Positions 1-9,003 are shown, numbered from the stretch's first letter. The stretch is 64,000 nucleotides of DNA from VRUE01 sp036403515 (GCA_036403515.1 DASWQV010000016.1:1-64000), one strand, 5' to 3'. Numbers and translations are program-made. Notes: generated by a model not told the origin, from the letters alone.

Positions 1-336
1 GTGCGCGACTACGCCGAGGTCCGCCACGGCGGCCTTGTCACCGAGCCCGTGGCCGCCGCGGCCCTGGACCTGCTCGAGGTCGACGAGGAGGGCCTGGACC
101 GGCTCGACCGGGAGATCCTGCGGGCCATCTGCGAGAAGTTCGGCGGCGGGCCGGTGGGCCTGTCGACGCTGGCGGTGGCGGTTCACGAGGAGCAGGACAC
201 GATCGAGGACGTCTATGAGCCCTACCTGCTCCGGCGCGGCTTCATCCAGCGCACGCCGCGGGGACGGGTGGCGACGCCGCACGCGTTCGCCCACCTCGGC
301 CTCGAGCCCCCGGCGACCGGCCCGAGCCTCTTCTAG
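1..336 (+). CDS. ruvB: RuvB Holliday junction helicase, C-terminal part (5' truncated)
   Basis: This is the C-terminal 111 codons of RuvB, the hexameric AAA+ motor that drives Holliday junction branch migration with RuvA. The first codon of the window, a GTG, is read as an internal valine: the opening residues VRDYAEVR are the usual junction between the ATPase lid and the C-terminal winged helix of RuvB. What remains is the winged-helix DNA-binding domain, including DREILRAICEKFGGGPVGL and the terminal YLLRRGFIQRTPRGR motif. The P-loop and the rest of the ATPase lie upstream of the window. The stop is followed by a 50-bp gap before the next gene on the same strand. The family assignment is very secure. 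Confidence 0.95.
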   Translation: MRDYAEVRHGGLVTEPVAAAALDLLEVDEEGLDRLDREILRAICEKFGGGPVGLSTLAVAVHEEQDTIEDVYEPYLLRRGFIQRTPRGRVATPHAFAHLGLEPPATGPSLF

Positions 337-386
337 GCCGATGTCCATAGCGGTCCTTTAGCCCGGGGGCTACCCTCACGGTTCGT

Positions 387-878
387 ATGGCCCATCTGTT
401 CATCTGCCCGAATTGCGGCAACCGGACCTCTCAGACCGAGCGGACCGCCGGCTTCCGCAACGTTCCCAAGGGTTGCTCGAAGTGCGGGTTCGGCTTCTTG
501 TTCGAACTGCTGGACGACTACTACCCGGCGCCCAACGCGGCCTTCTTCGTCTGTGATCAGAAAGCCCGCGTGATCGACGCCGGTCGCGGCAGCTTCGAGC
601 TGACCGGCCTCACCGACGAGGACGTGATCGGCAGGCCGGTGCAGGACGTCCTTGGCCTGCAGTGGCGCGATCCCGGCGACGGCGACGAGTCGGCCGACGT
701 CAACGGCGACGGCGCCACCGATCCGATCGAGACCTCGCTGGAGTGGGGAGTGCGTTCGCTGGGCAAGCGCGTCTCGGTCAACGCCGAGGGTGACCTTCCC
801 GCCGAGGCGGTCGCCGACGTCTTCCCCGCCTACGACGACGATGGGGGACTCTTGATCGTCCTCACCCCGGAGAGTTGA
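387..878 (+). CDS. Zinc-ribbon protein with PAS-like domain
   Basis: This 163-residue soluble protein begins with a four-cysteine zinc ribbon (CPNCGNRTS at residues 8-16 and a second CSKCG at about residues 30-34). A PAS-like sensor fold follows from about residue 45, with the phrases NAAFFVCDQKARVIDAGRG and LTGLTDEDVIGRPVQDVLG, which match the core of small-ligand PAS domains. It has no output domain, so it may bind a partner or a ligand. It lies 7 bp upstream of secDF and probably shares its transcript. The role is unknown. The domain reading rests on motif recognition, and the PAS assignment is the less certain of the two. Confidence 0.75.
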   Translation: MAHLFICPNCGNRTSQTERTAGFRNVPKGCSKCGFGFLFELLDDYYPAPNAAFFVCDQKARVIDAGRGSFELTGLTDEDVIGRPVQDVLGLQWRDPGDGDESADVNGDGATDPIETSLEWGVRSLGKRVSVNAEGDLPAEAVADVFPAYDDDGGLLIVLTPES

Positions 879-885
879 GGGGAGG

Positions 886-3822
886 ATGGGCAAACGGCGC
901 AAACACATCTTCGTCCTGCTCTTCGTCCTCGGCCTGATCGCCGTCTCGGCGCTGGTCATCGCCAACAAGCCGACCAAGCTCGGCCTCGACCTCAAGGGCG
1001 GCGTCGAGCTCGTCTACCAGGGCACGCCGACGGGAGAATCGAAAGAAGTCAGCGGCGAAGACATCGACCACTCGATCGAAATCATCCGCGAGCGGATCGA
1101 CCAGCTCGGCGTCTCCGAGCCCGAAGTCGCTCGGCTTGGCACGTCGGAGATCTCGGTCAGCCTGCCCGACGTCACCAACGCCCAGCGGGCGATCGACCAG
1201 GTCGGCACCACCGCCCAGCTCTTCTTCTACGACTGGGAACCGAACCTGATCGGCCAGGAGAAGGCGATCGGCGGCCATCCCGGCAAAGAACCACCCAAAG
1301 GCGCGATCACCAAGGCGACCGAAGAATGGAAAGAAGCGGGGCGGACCACCACCAAACAATCGGATCAGCAGTTGCTCTTCGCCGGCGCCTTCCCGGCCGC
1401 CTATAACGCGGTCAAACTCGCCGCCGAACAGGAGCCGGTCGCCGATTGCACGACCTGCTCGACCAGCCGGCCGCGCTTCTATCTCTTCTCGAAAAAAGAA
1501 CCGCACGAACTGCTCGCCGGTCCGGAGTTCAGCAAAAAGGACCTCTTCATCAGCGCCACTGGGGTCGAACGCTCGCACGACGGGATAGTCCTCAAGGTTC
1601 CCGCCGGCACCGTCGTCGTCTCGGAAAAGCCCAGCGACTCGAAAGGGCAGGTGCTTGAAAACGCCGAACCGGGCTGGTACGCGCTGAAGGACCGGCCCTC
1701 GCTCTCGGGGACCGACATCACCAATCCCAAGCAGGGCTTCGGCGAATTCCAGGAACCGAACGTCACCTTCGAATTCACCGACAAAGGCCGCCAGGCCTTC
1801 CAGGAAGTCACCCGCACGATCGCCCAGCGGGGCGCCGCCTCGGCGATCGGCCCGAGCAGCGAAGAATCTGCCGAAGCGACTTCGGGCCACTTCGCGGTCG
1901 TCCTCGACAACGAAGTCAAGACCCGCCCGATCATCAATTACGCGCAGAACCCAGACGGGATCGACGGCCGCACCGGGGCGCAGATCTCCGGCGGGTTCAC
2001 CAGCATCACCGACGCGCAGGACCTGGCGACGATCCTGCAGATCGGCGCCCTGCCGATCAACCTGAAGCTGATCAGCCAGACCCAGGTCTCGGCAACCCTC
2101 GGCACCCAGGCGCTGCACGACGGGATCAAGGCGGGCGTGATCGGGCTGATCCTGGTCGTCCTCTTCCTGCTCGTCTTCTACCGCTTCCTCGGCTTCATCG
2201 CGACCCTCGCCCTCGGCGCCTATGGGGTGATCTTCTTCGCCCTGATCAAACTGATCCCGATCACCCTGACCCTGCCGGGGATCGCGGGCCTGATCCTGAC
2301 GATCGGGATCGCGGCCGACTCCAACATCGTCATCTTCGAGCGAATAAAGGAGGAGGTGCGGGCGGGCCGCTCGATGTCGAGCGCGATCGCGGCCGGTTAC
2401 CGGCGTGGGATCGCGACGATCATCGACGCAAACGTCGTCACCCTGCTGACCGCCTTCATCCTCTTCGTGCTTGCCACGGCTGGGGTCAAGGGCTTCGCCT
2501 TCACACTCGGTGTCGGCACGATCGTCACCCTGCTGACCGCGGTCGTCTTCACCCAGGCGCTGCTCGGCTCGATGAGCCGCTCGCGGCTGCTGCGCTCGCC
2601 CAGCGCCCTCGGGGCGACCCGCCAGGGCATGCGCTGGCACTTCGACTTCATGGGCGCCAGCCGTTGGTTCTTCTCGATGTCGGGCATCATCCTGCTCGTC
2701 GGCGCCCTCGCCCTCGCCACGCAACAACTGAACTTCGGCATCGACTTCAAGGCGGGGACGAGGATCAAGGTCGCGCTCGTCAAGTCCACCGACGAGGAAG
2801 GCGTGCGCACCGCGCTCGACACGGTAGGGGTCAGCGGCGAGGAGATCCAGCAGGTTTCCGACCCTGTCTTCGGCGAAAACGTCTTCCAGATCCAGACCCG
2901 CGAGCTGGTGCCGAGCACGGTCCACGAGGCCCAGTCGACCCTGCAAGACAAATTCGGCATCGCCCAAGATGGGTTCGACAGCACCAGCGTCGGGCCGACC
3001 TTCGGCGAACAGGTTGCCAATAGCGCGCTCAAGGCGCTGATCTTCTCGCTGCTGGTGATCTGCGCCTACATCGCCTTCCGTTTCGACCCGAAGTTCGCCG
3101 TGCCGGTGCTGATCGCGATCTTCCACGACATCCTGATCACCGCGGGCGTCTACTCACTGACCGGTAGGGAGGTGACGAGCGGTACGGTCGCCGCCTTCCT
3201 GACCATCCTTGGCTATTCGCTCTACGACACGATCATCGTCTTCGACCGGATACGCGAGAACATGCCGCGGATGCCGCGGGCTGCCTTCTCGCAGATCGTC
3301 AATCGCTCGATGAGCGAGGTGCTGACCCGTTCGTTGGCGACAAGCTTCACGACCCTGCTGGCCGTGGCCTCGCTGCTGGTCTTCGGCGGCGCGACGCTGC
3401 AGGACTTCGCCTTCGCGATGCTGGTCGGGATCATCTCCGGTACCTACTCGTCGATCTTCATCGCCTCGCCGGTGCTGACCGCCTGGAAGGAACGTGAGCC
3501 AGGCTTCACCCGCCGCCGCGAGCGGATCGCCTCGATCGACGGCACGGTGCCGGCCTTTGCCGATGACGTCGAGCTGGCGAAGATCGGTGGCGAGGAGGAG
3601 AGCGACGCCGAGATCGAGGCCGAGATCGCCTCGCAACGCGAAGCGCAGCCAAAGGCCGGCGCGGTCGCGACGGTCGAGCCGCCGGTCTCAGGGGATGGCG
3701 GCAAACCTTCGAGCAACGGCGAGCCGCCCGCTGTCGATCCTGCCGCCGCGGTGCGCCGCGAACGCGACGAGCGTCGCCGCGAACGCCGTAAACAGAGGCG
3801 CAAACACGGGAGGAGTCGCTGA
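886..3822 (+). CDS. secDF: SecD-SecF fusion, protein export membrane protein
   Basis: This 978-residue protein joins SecD and SecF, the proton-motive-force-driven accessory of the SecYEG translocon that pulls proteins across the membrane. The N-terminus has one membrane segment (residues about 7-26) followed by the SecD signature LGLDLKGGVELVYQ. A large extracytoplasmic domain is followed by five membrane segments containing TLTLPGIAGLILTIGIAAD and SNIVIFERIKEE. SecF starts near residue 580 with its own FGIDFKAGTRIK motif, and its membrane bundle contains LGYSLYDTIIVFDRIREN. The C-terminal about 100 residues are charged and repetitive and end in an Arg/Lys-rich tail. A strong Shine-Dalgarno (GGGGAGG) precedes the ATG. 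Fused SecDF is known from several lineages, while many Actinomycetota keep separate genes. Confidence 0.95.
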   Translation: MGKRRKHIFVLLFVLGLIAVSALVIANKPTKLGLDLKGGVELVYQGTPTGESKEVSGEDIDHSIEIIRERIDQLGVSEPEVARLGTSEISVSLPDVTNAQRAIDQVGTTAQLFFYDWEPNLIGQEKAIGGHPGKEPPKGAITKATEEWKEAGRTTTKQSDQQLLFAGAFPAAYNAVKLAAEQEPVADCTTCSTSRPRFYLFSKKEPHELLAGPEFSKKDLFISATGVERSHDGIVLKVPAGTVVVSEKPSDSKGQVLENAEPGWYALKDRPSLSGTDITNPKQGFGEFQEPNVTFEFTDKGRQAFQEVTRTIAQRGAASAIGPSSEESAEATSGHFAVVLDNEVKTRPIINYAQNPDGIDGRTGAQISGGFTSITDAQDLATILQIGALPINLKLISQTQVSATLGTQALHDGIKAGVIGLILVVLFLLVFYRFLGFIATLALGAYGVIFFALIKLIPITLTLPGIAGLILTIGIAADSNIVIFERIKEEVRAGRSMSSAIAAGYRRGIATIIDANVVTLLTAFILFVLATAGVKGFAFTLGVGTIVTLLTAVVFTQALLGSMSRSRLLRSPSALGATRQGMRWHFDFMGASRWFFSMSGIILLVGALALATQQLNFGIDFKAGTRIKVALVKSTDEEGVRTALDTVGVSGEEIQQVSDPVFGENVFQIQTRELVPSTVHEAQSTLQDKFGIAQDGFDSTSVGPTFGEQVANSALKALIFSLLVICAYIAFRFDPKFAVPVLIAIFHDILITAGVYSLTGREVTSGTVAAFLTILGYSLYDTIIVFDRIRENMPRMPRAAFSQIVNRSMSEVLTRSLATSFTTLLAVASLLVFGGATLQDFAFAMLVGIISGTYSSIFIASPVLTAWKEREPGFTRRRERIASIDGTVPAFADDVELAKIGGEEESDAEIEAEIASQREAQPKAGAVATVEPPVSGDGGKPSSNGEPPAVDPAAAVRRERDERRRERRKQRRKHGRSR

Positions 3823-3869
3823 TGAGCGCCCCCACAAACACGCATGCGGCCATGAAGGCGGTCATCTGA
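3822..3869 (+). CDS. Possible 15-residue minicistron coupling secDF to the next gene
   Basis: The ATG overlaps the last base of the secDF stop codon and has a good Shine-Dalgarno (GGGAGGAG at 3808-3815, 6 bp spacing). The frame, MSAPTNTHAAMKAVI, ends in a TGA whose last base is the A of the next gene's ATG at 3869. The downstream gene has only a weak ribosome site of its own, so reading this short frame could deliver ribosomes by termination-reinitiation. Whether the peptide has any function is unknown. Confidence 0.35.
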   Translation: MSAPTNTHAAMKAVI

Positions 3870-4138
3870 TGGCGCTGCTCGTCTGGTTCACGATGGGAAT
3901 TGCCCTCTGGCACTTCACCGTCTTCCTGCCCGACCGCTTCTGGCAGGGCATCGTCGGCGCCTTCCTCGGCGCGGTGATCGGCGCGATCGTCTTTGGGGCA
4001 ATCGTCGAGATCATCAGCGACAAAGGCCTCGGCAATACGGATCTGGCGACCGCCCTGACGGCGGTCCCGGGTGTTGCGATCGGGCTTGCCGTGGTCTACG
4101 CCATCGGCATCCGCTCAGAACAGGCCTCGGCGGACTGA
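3869..4138 (+). CDS. Small integral membrane protein (89 aa)
   Basis: This 89-residue hydrophobic protein has three predicted membrane segments (about residues 2-18, 25-47 and 63-82). The second is glycine-rich (GAFLGAVIGAIVFGAIVEII), and a short polar stretch (SDKGLGNTDLAT) precedes the third. The pattern resembles small GlsB/YeaQ/YmgE-type transglycosylase-associated membrane proteins, but I cannot assign it firmly. The start at 3869 was chosen because the upstream reading frame lies within the secDF tail and the protein begins naturally with MALLVWF. It probably belongs to the secDF operon. Confidence 0.65.
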   Translation: MALLVWFTMGIALWHFTVFLPDRFWQGIVGAFLGAVIGAIVFGAIVEIISDKGLGNTDLATALTAVPGVAIGLAVVYAIGIRSEQASAD

Positions 4139-4149
4139 GCCAAGGTCGC

Positions 4150-4193
4150 ACTGCATCAACCTCTACCCCTGCTGGGTGGAAAGTTGATGCAGT
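4150..4193 (+). terminator. Stem-loop between the secDF operon and recJ
   Basis: There is a perfect 11-bp inverted repeat, ACTGCATCAAC at 4150-4160 and GTTGATGCAGT at 4183-4193. An inner ACCC/GGGT pairing lies in the 22-base spacer. It begins 12 bases after the membrane protein stop and has no T-run. It could be a factor-independent pause or terminator, or a processed 5' leader of recJ. Confidence 0.45.
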
Positions 4194-4246
4194 TCGCGAA
4201 GAATTGCGGGCGAAAATCCAGCCGGCACGCTTCTTAGCCTGCTGGA

Positions 4247-6736
4247 GTGGCTGAGACCCTGCATGCCTATGAGGCAGAGCCCTACTCTTACGCGGAGGCG
4301 AGGGAGCTTTCGGCCGAGCTGGGGCTGAGCGATCCGGTCGCAATCGCGTTGGTGCGGCGCGGATACCGCACGCCGGACGAAGCCCGCGCCTTCCTCGAGG
4401 CCGACGAGTCCCACGATCCGGGCGAGTTCCGCTCGATGGCAGATGTGGTGGAGCGAGTCCTTGGCGCGATCGAGGCGGGGCGGCGGATCACCGTCCACGG
4501 CGACTTCGACGTCGACGGGGTCTGCGCTACGGCGCTTCTCGTCGGCGCGCTGCGCGAGCTCGGCGCCGACTGCGACTGGCTGATTCCCGACCGGATGGCT
4601 GACGGTTATGGGCTCAGCGAGGGCAATGTGCGCAAGCTGGCCGAGCGGGGCACCTCGATGATCATCACGGTCGACTGTGGGGTGACCGCTGTGGCCGAGG
4701 TTGCGCTTGCTCAAGAGCTGGGGATGGAGATCGTCGTCACCGACCACCACCAGGCGGGGGCCGAGCTGCCTGATTGTCCGATTCTTCACCCAGCGCTCGA
4801 CGGCTACCCATTCGAGGAGCTGTGTGGGACCGGGGTTGCTTGGAAGCTCGCTTCTGCGTTGCGTGAGGCGTCCGGGGCGGGGCCCCCAAAACGCGCGGCA
4901 GGAGCCGCGCTTGAGTGTTTTGGGGACCCCGCCTCGGACGCCTCCTCCTACGCCGATCTCGATCTGGTTGCGCTTGCGACGGTGGCTGATGTGGTTCCGC
5001 TGGTTGGGGAGAACCGGGCGCTTGTGAAGAGGGGACTCGAGGAGGTGCGCCGGGCTCAGCGGCCTGGGATGCGAGCGCTGCTGGCTGCGGCTAAATGCGA
5101 TCCCAGCAGGTTGGACGAGAGTGACCTGGGTTTCCGACTCGGGCCGCGGATCAATGCTGCAGGGCGGCTCTATCGGGCTGATGCGGGAGTTGAGCTTTTT
5201 CTGACTGAGGACGAGGGGCGAGCGGAAGAGATTGCTCTTGAGCTGAATCGGGCCAATAGTGAGCGGCGGGCTACTGAGCGGGAGGTTGCTAGTGCAGCCG
5301 AGGCCGCGTTGCGGGATTTGCCCGAGCACTTGCGAGAAGCTCCGGGGCTGGTCGTTGCTGGGCACGACTGGCATCCAGGTGTCGTTGGGATCGTCGCCTC
5401 GCGGATGGTCGAGCGCTACCACCGGCCCGTAATTGTCATTTCGCTGGATGGGGAGGGCTCCGGCCGGGGTTCGGGACGGAGTATCAGCGGCTTTGACTTG
5501 CTCGCTGGCCTCGATGCGTGCTCTGAGCATCTGGGCAGCTTTGGAGGGCATCGTGCCGCCGCTGGCTTGGAGCTGGAGGAGGCGAGCGTCGATGCGTTTC
5601 GCGAGGCCTTTGCGGCTCATGCCGTCAGCGTGCTCGGGTCTGACGATCTGAGGCGGACCGAGCGGATCGATGCGATGGTTGGCGGCGCCTCGCTGGGGCT
5701 TGACCTGGCTGAGGAGCTGCGGCAGCTGGCGCCGTTTGGGATGGGGAATCCCGGCGTGCGGCTGCTCGTGCCCTCGGCGCGAGTCCGCGACGTTCGGACG
5801 ATGGGGGAGGGCAAGCACGCTCGTTTCAGCTTGCACAGCGGATCTCATCGAGCGCTCGGAGTTGCCTTCGGGCGGCCGAGCCTCGGCGTAGGCGAGGACG
5901 ACCTGGTCGACGTCGCCGTGCGACTCGAGGTCAACCACTGGAACGGAGCAGTTGAGCCGCAGGTGATCTTGCGCGAGCTGTACCGGCGCCACGGGGGAGA
6001 GGCGACGCTGGAGGCCACGGCTTGGTGGCAGCGCTTTGAAGCGGAGCTGGCGCGGGACCCCGACGAGCGGCCGCAGCTTGAACGGGCTCTGACGGAGGGA
6101 TCTGCGCGCCGCACCCTGAGCAGCTCCAACGCCCCCGCGGCCGTCGTCGGCGAGCTTGCCTCCTGTGGGTCGAGCGTGCTTGCGCTCACGGCCGATGCGG
6201 AGCTGCGTGCCGGAATGGCGAGCGAGGGTGTGCCCCTCGCGGACTACGCGGAGCTCGAACGCTCGCCCGAGCTGGCCCTCTGCGTCGAGCACGTGGTTCT
6301 CGTCGATCCGCCGCCCTTCGCCGACCTCGAGCGGCTTGCATCTCGCTCACAGGAGGAGGGTGGCTATCTGCATCGGGTCTGGGGGGATGCAGAGTGGCGC
6401 CTCTCGCTCAGCGTCGTGGCCGAGCAGCTGGCGCAGCGGCCGACACTGATCGCGACCTTCCGCGATCTCCGCGACGCCGGCGATGTGAGTGGTGAGGCTT
6501 TGCGCCAAGCGCTGCTCGGCAGCGGCCGGCATCCGCGCAGCGCCGAGACTGCCGCCCGCTGCTTTCGGGTCCTGACCGAGCTCGGCCTGGTGCGAGGAGC
6601 GCCGCGCGGCGGCGACGGTGAGGTCGGGGTCGTATCCTCAGATGGAACCGATCTGCAGCGCTCGGCGGCATTTCGCGCCTACAGCGCTCGCCACGAGGAG
6701 GCACGGCAATACCTCGAATCACACAAACATCCGTAG
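4247..6736 (+). CDS. recJ: Single-stranded-DNA-specific 5'-3' exonuclease RecJ
   Basis: RecJ is the 5'-3' single-strand exonuclease of recombination and mismatch repair. All DHH-phosphoesterase motifs are visible: HGDFDVDGVCATALL (about residue 84), DCGVTA, VVTDHHQ (motif III), and the DHHA1 part with GFRLGPRINAAGRL and SISGFDLLAGLDACSEHLGSFGGHRAAAG. At 829 residues it is longer than Gram-negative RecJ (about 580), with an extra C-terminal region of about 250 residues. A GTG start at 4247 is used. Residues about 207-233 are encoded by an 80-bp palindromic element (4865-4944) that keeps the frame open and falls in the linker before DLVALATVADVVPLVGENR. The middle of the gene also uses more GT-rich codons than its neighbours. 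Confidence 0.95.
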   Translation: MAETLHAYEAEPYSYAEARELSAELGLSDPVAIALVRRGYRTPDEARAFLEADESHDPGEFRSMADVVERVLGAIEAGRRITVHGDFDVDGVCATALLVGALRELGADCDWLIPDRMADGYGLSEGNVRKLAERGTSMIITVDCGVTAVAEVALAQELGMEIVVTDHHQAGAELPDCPILHPALDGYPFEELCGTGVAWKLASALREASGAGPPKRAAGAALECFGDPASDASSYADLDLVALATVADVVPLVGENRALVKRGLEEVRRAQRPGMRALLAAAKCDPSRLDESDLGFRLGPRINAAGRLYRADAGVELFLTEDEGRAEEIALELNRANSERRATEREVASAAEAALRDLPEHLREAPGLVVAGHDWHPGVVGIVASRMVERYHRPVIVISLDGEGSGRGSGRSISGFDLLAGLDACSEHLGSFGGHRAAAGLELEEASVDAFREAFAAHAVSVLGSDDLRRTERIDAMVGGASLGLDLAEELRQLAPFGMGNPGVRLLVPSARVRDVRTMGEGKHARFSLHSGSHRALGVAFGRPSLGVGEDDLVDVAVRLEVNHWNGAVEPQVILRELYRRHGGEATLEATAWWQRFEAELARDPDERPQLERALTEGSARRTLSSSNAPAAVVGELASCGSSVLALTADAELRAGMASEGVPLADYAELERSPELALCVEHVVLVDPPPFADLERLASRSQEEGGYLHRVWGDAEWRLSLSVVAEQLAQRPTLIATFRDLRDAGDVSGEALRQALLGSGRHPRSAETAARCFRVLTELGLVRGAPRGGDGEVGVVSSDGTDLQRSAAFRAYSARHEEARQYLESHKHP
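4865..4944. repeat. 80-bp nested palindromic element inside recJ
   Basis: Outer arms of 28 bp (4865-4892 and 4917-4944) are inverted copies with two mismatches. The left arm begins GAGGCGTCCGG and the right arm ends CGGACGCCTC. Between the arms is a second perfect hairpin, GCGCGGC-AGGA-GCCGCGC. The element length and frame leave recJ open and add roughly 27 residues rich in Gly, Ala and Pro. The structure resembles a coding-tolerant palindromic repeat family. Compare the intergenic element at 37691-37836. Confidence 0.85.
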
Positions 6737-6768
6737 CGAACCAGGGCCTTCTGGCCGACCTCTTTGCC

Positions 6769-9003
6769 GTGGTCGAGGAGTTTGACTCCTCATCGAACTC
6801 TGATCGAGCCGCCAAGGGAAGCCCGGCCACCGCCAATGGCGATGCCTCCGCCGGCAATGTCGCGCTCTCTACGGGAGGGATCGACCGCACCGCGCTAGAG
6901 CGCGCCTTTGACTTCGCCTGCGACCGTCACGCCGACCAGCTTCGTCACTCGGGCGATGAGTTCATCACCCACCCGGTTGGGGTGGCACAGATATGCGCGG
7001 GAATGCGACTCGACACGGCGACGCTCTGCGCCGCGCTGCTGCACGACACGGTCGAGGACACCAGCGCCAGCCTCGACGAGGTCCGCGCCGAGTTCGGCGA
7101 GGAGATCGCCCAGCTCGTCGACGGGGTCACCAAGCTGACCGGGATCACCTTCGAGAGCCGTGACGAGCGCCAGGCCGAGAACTACCGAAAGATGATGGTG
7201 GCGATGGCCACCGACGTCAGGGTGATCCTGATCAAGCTGGCCGACCGGCTGCACAACATGCGAACGCTTGGCGCCTTGCCCAAGCAAAAGCAGACGGCGA
7301 AGGCCCGCGAGACGCTGGAAATCTACGCGCCCCTGGCTCACCGCCTGGGGATCCACGCCCTCAAGTGGGAGCTCGAGGACCTTGCCTTCGCGACCCTGCA
7401 CCCGCGCAAGTACGCCGAGATCAAGCAGCTCGTCGCCCAGCAGCGCAACGAGCGCGAGGTCTACGTCACCGAGGCCGGCGAGTTCCTCGCCGGCGAGCTG
7501 AGCCAGGTCGGGATCGAGGCCGAGATCTCCGGCCGCGCCAAGCACTTCTACTCGATCTACACAAAGATGACCAAGAAGGGCCGCGAGTTCAACGAGATCT
7601 TCGACCTGACCGCGATGCGGGTGATCGTCGGCTCGGTCAAGGACTGCTACGGCGCGATCGGCGTGATCCACTCGCTCTGGAAGCCGCTGCCGGGGCGCTT
7701 CAAGGACTGGGTCGCGATGCCCAAGGCCAATATGTACCAGGCGCTGCACACGACGGTGATCGGTCCCGAGGGCAAGCCGCTGGAGATCCAGATCCGCACT
7801 GACGAGATGCACAAGCTGGCCGAGTACGGGATCGCCGCCCACGTCGCCTACAAGGAGGGCGCTGCAGCCGATCCGCAACGCGAGAAGATGACCTGGCTGC
7901 GCCAGCTCGTCGAGGCCGAGGGCGATCAGGACCCGGCCGAGTTTCTCGAGTCACTCAAGGTCGACCTCTTCGAGGACGAAGTTTTCGTCTTCACGCCGAA
8001 GGGAGAAGTGAAGAATCTCTCGGCCGGCTCGACCCCGCTCGACTTTGCCTACGCGGTGCACACCGACGTCGGCCACGCTTGCGTCGGCGCAAAGGTCAAC
8101 GGCTCGATCGTGCCGCTGCACTACCAGCTGCGTTCTGGGGACATCGTCGAGGTGCTGACCGCGAAACAGAAGCGCGGCCCCTCGCGCGACTGGCTGAAGC
8201 TGGTGCGGACCAGTCGCGCCCGCAACAAGATTCGCGCCTTCTTCAAGGAGGAGAGCCGCGAGGACGCCGAGCGCAAGGGCCGTGAGGGCCTCGAGGCGGC
8301 GCTGCGCAAGCACGGGCTACCGATGCAGAAGGTCGCCTCCTCGCCGCTGCTGGTCGACGTGATCCGCGAGATGGGCTTCCGCAAGGCGACCGATTTCTAT
8401 ATCGCCCTGGGCCAGGGAAAGGTGCCGACCAAGGCGGTCGCGAACAAGCTGATGCAGCGGCTGAAGGCCGGCGATGCGGTCGAGGAGACCGACCCCCTGG
8501 GTCTGTCGGGAGGGCCCCGCGAGGACAAGGCCCGTCGCACCAAGGACGCCTCCAACTACGGGATCAGCGTCAAGGGGGCAGCCAACGTCGCCGTGCGGCT
8601 GGCGAAGTGCTGCCGGCCGGTGCCGGGCGACGAGATCGCCGGCTATGTATCGCTGGGCCGAGGGATCACAATTCATCGCAGCGATTGCAAGAACATGAAG
8701 GCGCTGAAGCGGGCGCCGGAAAGGTTTGTCGAGGTGAGCTGGGACGGCGAGAACGAGTCCTCATACCGGGTCGAGCTGCAGATCGACGCTCACGACCGCA
8801 CCCGACTGCTCGAGGATCTCTCGCGCACCTTCTCCGAGGCTGGGATCAACATCCTCGGCGCCAGTTGCACGACCAACCATCCCATGGTGAAAAACAAGTT
8901 CGTGATCGAGGTCGGCGACACCGAGCAGCTGAAGCAGTGCATCGCCCGCCTGCGCAACGTCGAGTCGGTCTTCGACGCCTACCGGATCACCCCGGCCGCG
9001 TAG
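6769..9003 (+). CDS. rel: Bifunctional (p)ppGpp synthetase/hydrolase Rel
   Basis: This is the 744-residue long-form RelA/SpoT homologue that makes and degrades the stringent-response alarmone. It has an N-terminal HD hydrolase (FITHPVGVAQI, ALLHDTVEDT, LADRLHNMRTL), then the synthetase domain with FDLTAMRVIV and RFKDWVAMPKANMYQALHTT. A TGS domain starts near residue 405 (VFVFTPKGEVKNLSAGSTPLDFAYAVHT), then a zinc-finger-like segment with AKCCRPVPGDEIAGYVSLGRG, and a C-terminal ACT domain. The HD residues are intact, so hydrolase activity is expected. Most homologues have KDYIA where this protein has KDWVA; the guanine-stacking Tyr of MYQALHT is kept. The GTG start lies 32 bp after recJ, probably on the same transcript. 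Confidence 0.95.
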   Translation: MVEEFDSSSNSDRAAKGSPATANGDASAGNVALSTGGIDRTALERAFDFACDRHADQLRHSGDEFITHPVGVAQICAGMRLDTATLCAALLHDTVEDTSASLDEVRAEFGEEIAQLVDGVTKLTGITFESRDERQAENYRKMMVAMATDVRVILIKLADRLHNMRTLGALPKQKQTAKARETLEIYAPLAHRLGIHALKWELEDLAFATLHPRKYAEIKQLVAQQRNEREVYVTEAGEFLAGELSQVGIEAEISGRAKHFYSIYTKMTKKGREFNEIFDLTAMRVIVGSVKDCYGAIGVIHSLWKPLPGRFKDWVAMPKANMYQALHTTVIGPEGKPLEIQIRTDEMHKLAEYGIAAHVAYKEGAAADPQREKMTWLRQLVEAEGDQDPAEFLESLKVDLFEDEVFVFTPKGEVKNLSAGSTPLDFAYAVHTDVGHACVGAKVNGSIVPLHYQLRSGDIVEVLTAKQKRGPSRDWLKLVRTSRARNKIRAFFKEESREDAERKGREGLEAALRKHGLPMQKVASSPLLVDVIREMGFRKATDFYIALGQGKVPTKAVANKLMQRLKAGDAVEETDPLGLSGGPREDKARRTKDASNYGISVKGAANVAVRLAKCCRPVPGDEIAGYVSLGRGITIHRSDCKNMKALKRAPERFVEVSWDGENESSYRVELQIDAHDRTRLLEDLSRTFSEAGINILGASCTTNHPMVKNKFVIEVGDTEQLKQCIARLRNVESVFDAYRITPAA

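Noticed and set aside
1..336. GTG at base 1 as a gene start
   Set aside because: The residues are internal RuvB sequence; the gene continues upstream of the window.
862..3126. 754-codon open frame antisense to secDF
   Set aside because: High-GC shadow frame; composition is Arg/Asp/Gly-rich with no domain, while the opposite strand encodes a clear SecDF.
4865..4944. Palindrome as an intrinsic terminator
   Set aside because: It is deep inside recJ, with the frame intact on both sides and no T-run.
4163..6292. 709-codon open frame antisense to recJ
   Set aside because: Shadow of recJ in GC-rich DNA; no recognisable motifs.
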